Assembly: GCA_027019175.1 (NCBI GenBank)
Contig: JALUXB010000039.1
Coordinates: 1 to 56,892 of the forward strand
Length of the DNA: 56,892 nucleotides
Direction: 5' to 3'
Source: Sulfurovum sp.
GTDB taxonomy: Bacteria > Campylobacterota > Campylobacteria > Campylobacterales > Sulfurovaceae
Each line of letters starts with the position of its first letter. Within the stretch, counting starts at the first letter, position 1. The notes beneath the pieces were generated by a model. That model ran no database searches. It saw only the letters and a program-made list of their open reading frames with translations, and had not been told where the DNA came from. Below are positions 1 to 7,819 of the stretch, one piece after another. Position numbers and translations under genes: made by a program.

Positions 1-17
1 TTTGCTTGAGTGAAGTT

Positions 18-45
18 AAAAAGCGCCGATTATCTGCGCTTTTTT
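18..45. terminator. Hairpin across the helicase stop codon, possible bidirectional terminator
   Basis: A 9-bp stem (AAAAAGCGC at 18-26 with GCGCTTTTT at 36-44) has a 9-base loop that contains the helicase TAA stop. A T run lies on each strand, so it could end transcription in both directions. The T run on the minus strand lies within the stem, which makes this a modest call. Confidence 0.55.
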
Positions 46-1412
46 CGACGATTGTTGTTTCGGGTAGCTTTTTGTTCACTTTCGTAACTCTCAAGCATCT
101 CATCGACCTTCTTCTGATCAAATCCGATTTGGCTGCCCACGGACTGTGATTCATGCTCTATAAAGTCTGATATCAGCTTTTCAAGCAGCAGTTCACGATC
201 CATCTCAGCAAGCGTCTCAATAAGATCCTGTGCCTGTGTATGAACAGGGATCGCTCTGATCTGGTCGGCAAGGTACTCGAGCGCATCGGCATCGAGCTCA
301 GAGCCGCCTTCAATCGTAGCCAGACGCATCTCGGCACCTACTTCTTTTTGGATACGCTGCAATTCTCTGAACTCTTCTGTCGTAACAAGGGTAATTGCCT
401 GTCCGCTCTTGCCTGCACGTCCAGTACGTCCGATACGGTGTACGTAACTTTGCGGATCGAATGGAATATGGTAGTTGAATACATGGGTAACATCCTTCAC
501 GTCGAGTCCGCGTGCCGCTACATCCGTTGCGACCATAATTTTTGTTTCTCCTCTTCGGTAGGCCTTGATCACCACTTCACGATCCTGCTGCTCCAGGTCA
601 CCGTGAAGCCCCGCAGCATTGAAGCCCAGTGCCTGAAGATGTTCTGTAAGTCTGTCCACTTCCCGTTTCATGCGGCAGAAGATGATGCACTTATTGATCT
701 CTTCGGTTTCCAGCAATTTGACGATCGCTTCATCACGCTGTGATTCATTGATGACATAGTAGCGCTGCTCAATGACATTATTGGTCGTCTCCTCTTCTCC
801 AATAACCGAAATGAACTCGGGATTATAGAGAATATGTTCGGCAAGGTCTTTGATGGGTTCGGGCATTGTGGCAGAAAAAAGCAGTGTCTGGCGTGTTTGG
901 GGAATGTACTCGAAAATCTCTTTGATCTCGTCAAGAAAGCCCATATCGAGCATTTCATCTGCTTCATCGAGTACGACAATCTCAGGGTTGAAGCTGTCGA
1001 TCTTCCCTTTTTTGTAAAGGTCTTTAAGCCGTCCCGGAGTTGCCACAACAATCTGCACTCCTTTGTGAATAAGCGCGATCTGGCGACCATACCCCACACC
1101 GCCGTAGACAGTCAGCGTACGAATACCGGCAAAACGTCCAAGATGATAAAGCTCGTCACTCACCTGTGTAGCCAGTTCACGTGTAGGGGTTATGACCAAT
1201 GCACGCTCGATCTCACCTTTGGCGATCTTGTCCATCATTGGCAGTCCGAATGCTGCAGTCTTGCCTGTTCCTGTGTGCGCCTGGGCAACCAGGTCTTTCC
1301 CTTCCATTATCAAAGGTATCGCCATCTCCTGAATCGGACTTGGCTCTTTGAAGCCTGCAATCTTCACCCCTTTGGCGAGATCACGGTGAAAATTGAATTC
1401 ACTGAATTTCAT
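30..1412 (-). CDS. DEAD-box ATP-dependent RNA helicase
   Basis: This is a 460-residue RNA-unwinding ATPase that remodels cytoplasmic RNA structure, probably in ribosome assembly or mRNA decay. Motifs appear in family order: a Q motif near residues 22-28, Walker A AHTGTGKT at 45-52, PTRELA at 76-81, DEAD at 149-152, SAT at 180-182, a C-terminal RecA lobe with ATDVAARGLD and HRIGRTGRAG, then a short basic tail ending KKRR. The ATG has AAGGAAG upstream. The short tail fits small bacterial RhlE/CshA-like helicases rather than full-length DeaD, and I cannot name the exact orthologue. The leader between it and uppP holds three hairpins, listed separately. Confidence 0.95.
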   Translation of the reverse strand: MKFSEFNFHRDLAKGVKIAGFKEPSPIQEMAIPLIMEGKDLVAQAHTGTGKTAAFGLPMMDKIAKGEIERALVITPTRELATQVSDELYHLGRFAGIRTLTVYGGVGYGRQIALIHKGVQIVVATPGRLKDLYKKGKIDSFNPEIVVLDEADEMLDMGFLDEIKEIFEYIPQTRQTLLFSATMPEPIKDLAEHILYNPEFISVIGEEETTNNVIEQRYYVINESQRDEAIVKLLETEEINKCIIFCRMKREVDRLTEHLQALGFNAAGLHGDLEQQDREVVIKAYRRGETKIMVATDVAARGLDVKDVTHVFNYHIPFDPQSYVHRIGRTGRAGKSGQAITLVTTEEFRELQRIQKEVGAEMRLATIEGGSELDADALEYLADQIRAIPVHTQAQDLIETLAEMDRELLLEKLISDFIEHESQSVGSQIGFDQKKVDEMLESYESEQKATRNNNRRKKRR

Positions 1413-1424
1413 TGTCTTCCTTTA

Positions 1425-1500
1425 GGCAGCATTGGCTGCCCTGCAAAATTTCGTTCAAAGGTTGTTTTGAACTTATCCAAATCTCCCACGGGAAATTTGG
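1425..1500 (-). promoter_or_regulatory. Three tandem stem-loops in the leader of the helicase gene
   Basis: Within 76 bases there are three perfect or near-perfect hairpins. GGCAGC/GCTGCC pairs at 1425-1430 and 1435-1440. GTTCAAA/TTTGAAC pairs at 1453-1459 and 1466-1472. CCAAAT..TCCC pairs with GGGA..ATTTGG at 1477-1500 around a 2-base loop. None is followed by a T run in the minus direction. They fill almost the whole gap between uppP and the helicase start, so they read as a structured 5' leader rather than a plain terminator. Confidence 0.6.
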
Positions 1501-1510
1501 TAAATCCACA

Positions 1511-2275
1511 CTACAAAATAGCCAGCAGCAAAATCCCGAATATGATACGGTAAATACCGAATGCCACAAAGGTAAAGCGCTGTAAAAAAGCCAGAAAGAG
1601 CTTTATCGTCGCATAGGCTACGACAAAAGCAACAATAAAACCTATGAGAAACGCACCCCAGTTGGCATGTGCAAATTCATGATAGTGTTTCAGAAGATCA
1701 TAGCCGCTGACAGCTGCCATGACAGGAATGGCGAGTAAAAAACTGAACTCGGCAGAAGCCTTTCTGTCCAGCCCGACCAGCAGCCCGCCGATAATCGTTG
1801 CACCTGCCCTGCTGGTGCCGGGTATCAGGGAAAAGATTTGTGCGATACCGATCCAGAGTGCCTGCGACCAGCTTGTCTTTTCGACATCGCTGATATGGGT
1901 CGGCTTTTCACGGTAGAAGTACTCCACCACCAAAAAGATGATACCGCCTATGATAAACATCCAGGCGACAACTTCGACATTGAAGAGTGATTTGATAGTG
2001 TCTTTGAAAATGAAGCCGACAATAGCGAGGGGAAGAAAGGCAACCAACAATTTCATCCACAGATCGATCTTTTTAAAGGTGATCTTCTCACGGTAGATCA
2101 GAATGACGGCCAGAATTGCGGCAAACTGTATGATGACCTCATACGCTTTGGTCAGATCATTCTCCGCCACACCCAGAAATTTTGATGCAACGATCATATG
2201 CCCTGTTGAAGAGATGGGCAGAAATTCCGTAAACCCTTCGATGACCCCTATAATCACCGCCTGAAATATATCCAT
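1511..2275 (-). CDS. uppP: Undecaprenyl-diphosphatase UppP/BacA
   Basis: A 254-residue polytopic inner-membrane enzyme that dephosphorylates undecaprenyl diphosphate to recycle the lipid carrier for peptidoglycan and O-chain synthesis; its overproduction gives bacitracin resistance. The two family signatures are present: [14 protein letters not shown] at about residues 13-26, with the catalytic Glu/Ser region, and [10 protein letters not shown] at about 152-161. Length is normal for the family (about 255-275). The ATG follows AAAGGA. It lies between the ABC exporter and the helicase on the same strand, separated from the exporter by a hairpin. Confidence 0.95.
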   Translation of the reverse strand: MDIFQAVIIGVIEGFTEFLPISSTGHMIVASKFLGVAENDLTKAYEVIIQFAAILAVILIYREKITFKKIDLWMKLLVAFLPLAIVGFIFKDTIKSLFNVEVVAWMFIIGGIIFLVVEYFYREKPTHISDVEKTSWSQALWIGIAQIFSLIPGTSRAGATIIGGLLVGLDRKASAEFSFLLAIPVMAAVSGYDLLKHYHEFAHANWGAFLIGFIVAFVVAYATIKLFLAFLQRFTFVAFGIYRIIFGILLLAIL

Positions 2276-2292
2276 AAACCAATTCCTTTAGT

Positions 2293-2326
2293 GTCAAGCG
2301 TATGCAGAATATCTGCCTCTCTTGAC
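2293..2326 (-). terminator. Stem-loop between ABC exporter and uppP
   Basis: GTCAAG (2293-2298) pairs with CTTGAC (2321-2326), and an inner GCA/TGC pair extends the structure. It sits directly after the exporter stop codon. The T run in the minus direction is weak, so it may be a processing or attenuation site rather than a full terminator. Confidence 0.4.
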
Positions 2327-2330
2327 TCTT

Positions 2331-4124
2331 TTACAGCATTGCGCTGAAGTAGCTCTCATCCTTTTCCAGCAGCTGGCCAGGCGTGCCGCTGTCAACAACT
2401 TTTCCCTCTTCAAGCACATAAATGTACTCTGCGCTCTTGATTGTACTGAGCCGGTGAGCGATAGTAATGACTGTCCGTTCCGCCAGAAAATCATGCAGCG
2501 CTTCAAAGAGCTTCGCTTCGGTATGCACGTCGAGTGCAGAAGTTGACTCATCAAAAATGACTGCCTTGGGATTAGAGAGCACCATACGCGCAATGGCTAC
2601 CCGCTGACGCTGACCGCCGCTGAGCTTGATACCGTCTTTTCCGACAAGCGTATCGAGCCCATTTTCCAATCTGCCGATGACATCGCCAAGCTGTGCAATG
2701 CGTATCGCATTTTCAATCGCTTCGTCGCTGTAGGCGTTGCCAAGGGTAAGATTAAAACGCATTGTATCATTAAAGAGTTTAGGATGTTGTAAGATAAGAT
2801 AGATATTTTCACGTATCGTTGAGAGTGCAACCTCTTTGTTTGATACACCATTATAAAAAATCTCTCCTTGCTCAAACGGGTAGAATCCGACCAGAATATT
2901 GGAAAGTGTTGTCTTCCCGCTTCCGCTTGCACCGACAATAGCGACTTTGCTGCCAGCGTTTATATCCATATTAATATTTTCTAATATATATTCACGATTA
3001 TCTTCCTTTGCTCTCTCATCTTCACTTCCTTTAGCATAACGGAAGTACAGATGACGTACCTCTATTGAAACGGCAGAATGCCCTTTAAAGGGGTCTTTTC
3101 GCACCGGCGGCAGCGGCTCCTGCTCCATTTCGAAGATTGTATTGATCCGTTTGCACGCAGCTTTGGCAGTCGCCAGCACATACTGGAAGTTGATCACATC
3201 CTGCGTAGGCGTCACCATAACCCAAAGATAGGAGAAGATCGCCAGCATCAGTCCTACCGAAAGATCCGAGTAGGCAACAGCAAGGATGCTCACTGCACGG
3301 AATACTTCGTAGCCCGAAAGAAATATCAGATAGGAGAGTTTCATGGCTGCATCACTTTTATATCCGTAATTGACCGAATGTTCTTTCAGCTCTTTTGCCT
3401 TTTTTTCACTCTCTTTAAAAAAATACGTCTCTTTATTTGCCGCTTTAATCTGATGAAAAAGTTCAAGCGTTTCACTCAGACTGGACTGAAAGAGTTCTAT
3501 TGCCCTGTTCTCTTCACGCTTGAGTTTGCCGATGTTACGGGAAAGTTTGACAGTAAAAAGAACAACAATAGGGTTGGTCAGCAAAATAAAAAGTGCCAGC
3601 TGCCAGTGTATCCAAAGCAGTACCACTGAAGAGAAGAGCAGGATCAATGAAGAGACGATGAGTTTGGAGATCGTCGTGGAGACAAATCCGTCAATGGTCT
3701 CAACATCTGTAACGAGTTTTGAAGTAACCGCTCCAACCCGCATTGTTTCATACTCTTTAAGCGACACTTTCTTAAGATGGTCAAGCAGGGAAACCCGCAT
3801 CTGATAGGTAATATTTTTTGATATGGAAACAAATATCTTCGTCTGAAGTATCGACAGCAGCGTACTGAGCAGCCTCAGCAGCAGGATGAACACCAAAATG
3901 CCGATGACGTAGCCTTTGGTATCACTCTTCCAGAGATGTTCCGATATCCAGCTGATAAAATGATGATCTTTCCCAAGCAGAAGTTCATCAACAATTATGG
4001 GGATAAAAAGTGGAATCACCACTACAAGGAGGGTAGCAACAATCGCCACCATATTTCCTAATATTAATTCTCTCCTGTATGCTGTGAGTCTATTTACAAT
4101 TCCCTTGATGGTGCATTTAGACAA
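2331..4124 (-). CDS. ABC transporter, fused permease and ATP-binding protein
   Basis: A 597-residue half-transporter of the ABC exporter type. Residues about 20-330 form the transmembrane domain with hydrophobic segments near 25-45, 72-92, 155-190 and 265-305. Residues about 350-597 form the ATPase with Walker A GASGSGKTT near 398-406, signature LSGGQRQR near 505, Walker B plus DESTSALD, and the H-loop in TIAHRLST. Such proteins export lipids, peptides or drugs as dimers; the substrate cannot be told from sequence. An acidic/basic linker (about 365-378) interrupts the start of the ATPase domain. The start ATG overlaps the end of serB by 8 bases, so the two are probably translated from one mRNA. 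Confidence 0.93.
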   Translation of the reverse strand: MSKCTIKGIVNRLTAYRRELILGNMVAIVATLLVVVIPLFIPIIVDELLLGKDHHFISWISEHLWKSDTKGYVIGILVFILLLRLLSTLLSILQTKIFVSISKNITYQMRVSLLDHLKKVSLKEYETMRVGAVTSKLVTDVETIDGFVSTTISKLIVSSLILLFSSVVLLWIHWQLALFILLTNPIVVLFTVKLSRNIGKLKREENRAIELFQSSLSETLELFHQIKAANKETYFFKESEKKAKELKEHSVNYGYKSDAAMKLSYLIFLSGYEVFRAVSILAVAYSDLSVGLMLAIFSYLWVMVTPTQDVINFQYVLATAKAACKRINTIFEMEQEPLPPVRKDPFKGHSAVSIEVRHLYFRYAKGSEDERAKEDNREYILENINMDINAGSKVAIVGASGSGKTTLSNILVGFYPFEQGEIFYNGVSNKEVALSTIRENIYLILQHPKLFNDTMRFNLTLGNAYSDEAIENAIRIAQLGDVIGRLENGLDTLVGKDGIKLSGGQRQRVAIARMVLSNPKAVIFDESTSALDVHTEAKLFEALHDFLAERTVITIAHRLSTIKSAEYIYVLEEGKVVDSGTPGQLLEKDESYFSAML

Positions 4125-4740
4125 GTGTCAGTATCTCTCTAAGGTCTTTGGTATCGACACAGTGGGTTGCCGCCTCTTTAAGAACAGGCTTGGCACAAAA
4201 CGCTACCCGGGTATCGGCATAGGCGAACATGCTCAGGTCATTGGCACCGTCACCGACTACCAGTGTATTTTCCCTGCCGACTCCCAGCAGCTTCTGCATA
4301 CGGACGATCATATCGCCCTTGGCATCGGAATACATCATCTCTCCCCCTACCCGACCGGTAAGGATCCCCTCTTCATCGTGGAGGAAGTTGGAGAAGTCAG
4401 CATCGATACCAAGTCTCTCACACGCAGGCTTCGTAGCGTTTCTGAAACCTCCGGAGAAGCAGATGACCGTGTAGCCTTTAGCTTTGAGTCCTGCTACAGT
4501 TTCAGAAGCTCCCGGCATCATGGGCAGATTGGCACAGATGGCATCGACCTTGGCTTTCTCCAGCCCCTCAAGCAGTGCCACACGTGCCACAAGCGACTTG
4601 AAAAAGTCCAGCTCTCCAGCCATCGCACGCTCTGTAATGGCAGCTACCTGCGCCTCCAGCCCCAACGGTTTTGCCAGAAAATCGATGGTTTCACCATCCA
4701 TCAGTGTCGAATCGAAATCAAATACGGCCAGCTTCGCCAT
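4117..4740 (-). CDS. serB: Phosphoserine phosphatase (HAD family)
   Basis: About 207 residues. It converts O-phosphoserine to serine, the last step of the phosphorylated serine pathway. HAD motifs are clear: DFDSTLMDGE at the N terminus (nucleophile Asp in DxDST), FSGGF for motif II, and GDGANDLSMF for motif IV, the usual SerB signature. It has the single catalytic domain without the N-terminal ACT domain of longer SerB proteins. Two ATGs lie side by side (4743 and 4740); AGAGG is better spaced (6 bases) for the second. A TATAAT at 4774-4779 precedes it on this strand. The ABC exporter overlaps its 3' end. Confidence 0.92.
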   Translation of the reverse strand: MAKLAVFDFDSTLMDGETIDFLAKPLGLEAQVAAITERAMAGELDFFKSLVARVALLEGLEKAKVDAICANLPMMPGASETVAGLKAKGYTVICFSGGFRNATKPACERLGIDADFSNFLHDEEGILTGRVGGEMMYSDAKGDMIVRMQKLLGVGRENTLVVGDGANDLSMFAYADTRVAFCAKPVLKEAATHCVDTKDLREILTLV

Positions 4741-4773
4741 CATATACCTCTTTGTATAGTTAATTTTGGTAGA

Positions 4774-4779
4774 ATTATA
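4774..4779 (-). promoter_or_regulatory. -10 box TATAAT for serB in the divergent serB/metF region
   Basis: A perfect TATAAT on the minus strand lies 34 bases from the serB start. The same short region also carries TAGAAT (4770-4775) on the plus strand, which could serve the metF-like gene, so the two promoters would overlap. Confidence 0.5.
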
Positions 4780-4819
4780 GCCAATTACTAACCAATTTTA
4801 AGACAAAGAGTACGATTAT

Positions 4820-5740
4820 ATGTTTGAAACATTTTGCGATTTTCTCTGTAACCAGACCAAACAGTTCATTACCGTAGAGGTCAATCCTCCGCACGGTGCA
4901 TCACTTGACGGTATTCTTGCCGACATCAAAAAGCACAATCTTCATGAGAAGGTCAGCGGTTTTTCCTGTACCGACAACCCGCTTGCAAAACTCAAGATGA
5001 GCGGTGTACTCTCCGCTATCAAACTACAGCAGACCTTTGGCAAACCTGTTATCGCCACAATGAGTATGCGTGACAAGAACAAACTCTCGCTGCAGTCTAC
5101 CCTGCTCGGTGCCAACGATTTCGACCTGCGCTGTATTCTTGCCCTCACAGGAGACCCGGCGAAATACTCTGACCAGCCGGAGGTTAAAGGGGTACTCGAA
5201 CGCGATTCTACGCTGCTTTTGAGCATCATCTACCATCTCAACAATGGTGTGGACTACTCCAACAAGCCGCTCGATCCGGCTCCCAAGCCCATCTACCCGT
5301 TTGCAGTCAGCAACGCTTACGCCAAAGATATGAAAAAGCTGCAAAAGCGCATGCTCAAAAAACTCAACTACGGTGCACGCGCCATCATCACCCAGCCTGT
5401 CTACGATGCGAAGGATGCCAAAGAATTACTGGCACTTTTTGAAGAGGCAAAGGAGATGAGCATACGGGAGACAGCCAAGGAGGCGCAGTTGGTACTCGGT
5501 CAATTCCCCATTGTACGGGCAAGAACAGCCAATTTCATTGATGACAAGGTACCCGGTATTTCCGTTCCCAAAGCGATCATCGATGAGATGAACCTTGCAG
5601 CAATGGATGGAGAATCAAAAGAACAAGAAGTCGGTTTCGCCCTCTCTAAAACAATCTTTGACGATATGATGAAACTGCACGGTAAAGTACATCTGATGAC
5701 CCATAACCGCTTTGACCTGTGCAGTGAGCTTATAGGTTAA
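4820..5740 (+). CDS. metF: Methylenetetrahydrofolate reductase-like protein
   Basis: A 306-residue protein of the flavin-dependent MTHFR TIM-barrel family, which reduces 5,10-methylene-THF to 5-methyl-THF for methionine synthesis. Diagnostic stretches are VEVNPPHGASLDGIL at about residues 19-33, matching the active-site Glu strand (VEVxPP), and ILALTGDPAKYSDQ at about 110-123 (the TGDP motif). A C-terminal IPVV-type motif is less obvious. The sequence resembles the MTHFR half of bifunctional homocysteine methyltransferase/reductases more than E. coli MetF, so its exact partner role is less certain. It stands alone, divergent from serB. Confidence 0.8.
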   Translation: MFETFCDFLCNQTKQFITVEVNPPHGASLDGILADIKKHNLHEKVSGFSCTDNPLAKLKMSGVLSAIKLQQTFGKPVIATMSMRDKNKLSLQSTLLGANDFDLRCILALTGDPAKYSDQPEVKGVLERDSTLLLSIIYHLNNGVDYSNKPLDPAPKPIYPFAVSNAYAKDMKKLQKRMLKKLNYGARAIITQPVYDAKDAKELLALFEEAKEMSIRETAKEAQLVLGQFPIVRARTANFIDDKVPGISVPKAIIDEMNLAAMDGESKEQEVGFALSKTIFDDMMKLHGKVHLMTHNRFDLCSELIG

Positions 5741-5787
5741 GCTTTTATTCAAACAATGCAAAGAGTAATTCCTAAGAACTAAAAAGC

Positions 5788-5793
5788 TATAAT
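5788..5793 (+). promoter_or_regulatory. -10 box TATAAT for the outer-membrane barrel gene
   Basis: A perfect TATAAT lies 35 bases upstream of the ATG at 5829, with AAAGGA in between as ribosome binding site. There is no good -35 match, as is usual in Campylobacterota. Confidence 0.5.
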
Positions 5794-5828
5794 GTATGAT
5801 CAAATTTATGAAAAGTAAAGGATACTTT

Positions 5829-6563
5829 ATGAAAAAAACAATGCTTGCTTCCGCTGCCTTGCTTGTCATGGGTACACAAATAGCAACTGCAGGCGGAGAC
5901 ATTGCACCCGTCGAGCCAATTGTTCCCGTACCTGTCGTGACCGATAATGACACCAGTGATTTTTATGTTGGACTCGGACTAACCGATACCCGTGTATTCT
6001 CAACAGATTCAAAATGGTTTGGCGTTGCACCTACTATGGATGAAGAGGGAAGTTACACCCTCCTCGCGGGATACAATTTTAATGAATACATTGGCATTGA
6101 AGGACGGTACAGTCAAAGTTTTACCGAAAGAGACTATGCAGACACAACTATCTGGAGTATCTTCCTGAAACCACAATACCGATTCTGGGAAACAGACCCT
6201 AATAAAGATGGCTATGATGACGGTTACTTTACTGTATACGGTCTGCTTGGATTTGGCAGCACCAAAGTAGAAGGTACTGACGGAGACAAATCCAATACAT
6301 CGGCATGGCCAAGTGCTCTTGGACAGGACATCTTGAACAAAACCGGATTTCAATGGGGTCTTGGTGTAAGCTATACTCTTGTGGATATTGATGAAGGGGA
6401 ACGCAAAAATACCTGGTCCGTTTTCATTGATTACACAAGAGATGCTTCCGATGCTTCAATTTCTTCCAAACTTTACCATTATCTTGGTACAAATACCGAT
6501 AACAACGTTTATGACAAACTCACTGTAGATGCACTTACTGTCGGTCTCATTTATACATTCTAA
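5829..6563 (+). CDS. Small outer-membrane beta-barrel protein
   Basis: About 244 residues: a signal peptide (MKKTMLASAALLVMG, cleavage near ATAG), a short Pro/Val-rich linker (IVPVPVVTD), then alternating amphipathic strands with aromatic ends (YVGLGLT, LLAGYNF, GIEGRYS, YGLLGFG, WGLGVSYT, VGLIYTF). It ends in Phe, as is usual for barrels recognised by BAM. The size fits an 8-stranded OmpA/OmpW-like barrel. I chose the ATG at 5829 over the in-frame ATG at 5796 because only the former has AAAGGA and starts a signal peptide. Its function is not evident; porin or adhesin are possible. Confidence 0.8.
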   Translation: MKKTMLASAALLVMGTQIATAGGDIAPVEPIVPVPVVTDNDTSDFYVGLGLTDTRVFSTDSKWFGVAPTMDEEGSYTLLAGYNFNEYIGIEGRYSQSFTERDYADTTIWSIFLKPQYRFWETDPNKDGYDDGYFTVYGLLGFGSTKVEGTDGDKSNTSAWPSALGQDILNKTGFQWGLGVSYTLVDIDEGERKNTWSVFIDYTRDASDASISSKLYHYLGTNTDNNVYDKLTVDALTVGLIYTF

Positions 6564-6570
6564 CCAACTG

Positions 6571-6591
6571 CCTCCCCTCTTCCGGGGGAGG
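6571..6591 (+). terminator. GC-rich terminator hairpin after the barrel gene
   Basis: CCTCCCC (6571-6577) pairs with GGGGAGG (6585-6591) 7 bases after the stop codon, followed by TAGATTTTC. The stem is strong; the T run is short. Confidence 0.65.
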
Positions 6592-6618
6592 TAGATTTTC
6601 ACACATTTTAAACTTGTT

Positions 6619-7044
6619 CTATCCTCCTGTTCCTATACTGTAACCGCCTAATACTGCTGCATATCGCATCCCTTTGGCAAACGCAACAATAAGCAAAAAC
6701 TTTATAAAGTCATACCGCAGTACCCCGGCGATAAATGTCAGCGGATCACCAATGATGGGTGCCCAGCTTAAAAGCAGTACCCAGCCACCCCACTTCTCAA
6801 AGCGCCGGTGTGCCTTTTGCATCTTTTCTGAGGAGAGATATCCATTTTTCTCAAGCCACACCTCCCCTTTCATCCCCAGCCAATAATTCACTATTGCCCC
6901 AAGTGTATTGCCCACTGTAGCAACAGTCCATAAACATAACACGCTATGTCCAAGAGAGAAATCATATAGCAGCAATGCTTCGCTGCCAAGCGGCAACAGT
7001 GTCGCTGAGAGGAGAGAGACAAGAAAGAGTGTAAGGTAGATCAT
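6619..7044 (-). CDS. YqaA-type DedA/SNARE-associated membrane protein
   Basis: A 141-residue inner-membrane protein of the VTT/DedA superfamily, short YqaA type. Visible are an N-terminal hydrophobic helix, the family-like LPLGSEALLL stretch, NTLGAIVNYWLG near the middle, and the amphipathic re-entrant region LLLSWAPIIGDPLTFIAG with a conserved Pro, followed by a last membrane helix. The superfamily is linked to phospholipid scrambling or undecaprenyl-phosphate flipping; the role of YqaA itself is unknown. Its ATG overlaps the stop of the LpxH-like gene by 4 bases (ATGA), so the two are translationally coupled, which hints at an envelope-lipid function. Confidence 0.85.
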   Translation of the reverse strand: MIYLTLFLVSLLSATLLPLGSEALLLYDFSLGHSVLCLWTVATVGNTLGAIVNYWLGMKGEVWLEKNGYLSSEKMQKAHRRFEKWGGWVLLLSWAPIIGDPLTFIAGVLRYDFIKFLLIVAFAKGMRYAAVLGGYSIGTGG

Positions 7045-7742
7045 TCGAAAGGCTGAAAGAGAATCTCACCGTTTTTTACCACTGCTATCTGCTTCTGACA
7101 GGCAAGTGAAGGCAGAGAGACATACTTCCCTACGCTTCGCGCCTGGTGAAAGTGCCCTTCAATAACAAGGTCTGCATCCGTGTAGTGTGCCAGTATCGCC
7201 TCCACACGCTTTTCGAAGCCTTCGAAGCTGTGGCAGATACGCTTTTGGGAGAGTTTTTTCATACGGTGGTCTATGATAGCTTTCTCAAAAGGTTTCAGCA
7301 ATATCAGTGTCGTTCTGTTTCGCAGCACTTTGCAGTAGAGGTCATATCCAAAACCGGTCACGTAGCGGTCACCATGGGAGATGCCTACCCGTTTGCCATC
7401 CATTTCAAAAAAGGCAGGCTGCTTGTTACGGCTGTAGATATGCATATCGGGGAATATCGGTTTTAGGCAGAAGTCGTGGTTGCCTTCGAAGTAGTGTATA
7501 TCCATCTTTTCAGAGAGAGTTTGAAGCAATGCAATGGCTTCTTGGGAAAAGGTTTGGATGTAGTCGTTATACCCAAAAAGCAGATCAAAGTTGTCTCCCA
7601 TCAAAAAGAGCTGCGGGGTTTGCAACACGCCGCTGTCAAGCTTTTGCAGAAGTGCGAGAAAGGCATCGCCGTGATGGGGGTAATGGGAGTCGGCTACGAA
7701 TAGTGCACCATCTGCAATAGCGGGTAGATTATCGTTATTCAT
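7041..7742 (-). CDS. lpxH: UDP-2,3-diacylglucosamine diphosphatase-like metallophosphoesterase
   Basis: A 233-residue calcineurin-type phosphoesterase that probably cleaves UDP-2,3-diacylglucosamine to lipid X in lipid A synthesis at the inner membrane face. Metal-binding motifs are in order: ADSHYPHHGD (near residues 17-26), GDNFD (near 49), GNHD (near 88), SHGDRYV (near 121) and EGHFHQAR near the C terminus. LpxH proteins usually begin with a DLHL-type motif; here it is DSHY, so this is the divergent epsilonproteobacterial type. It heads a two-gene operon with the YqaA-type protein. Confidence 0.8.
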   Translation of the reverse strand: MNNDNLPAIADGALFVADSHYPHHGDAFLALLQKLDSGVLQTPQLFLMGDNFDLLFGYNDYIQTFSQEAIALLQTLSEKMDIHYFEGNHDFCLKPIFPDMHIYSRNKQPAFFEMDGKRVGISHGDRYVTGFGYDLYCKVLRNRTTLILLKPFEKAIIDHRMKKLSQKRICHSFEGFEKRVEAILAHYTDADLVIEGHFHQARSVGKYVSLPSLACQKQIAVVKNGEILFQPFE

Positions 7743-7819
7743 TTCTCATCTTTTCTGCTTTATCCTGGCGTTACCCTTAATATTCCCAATTATATCCATA
7801 TCTATTTTACTTATCAAAT

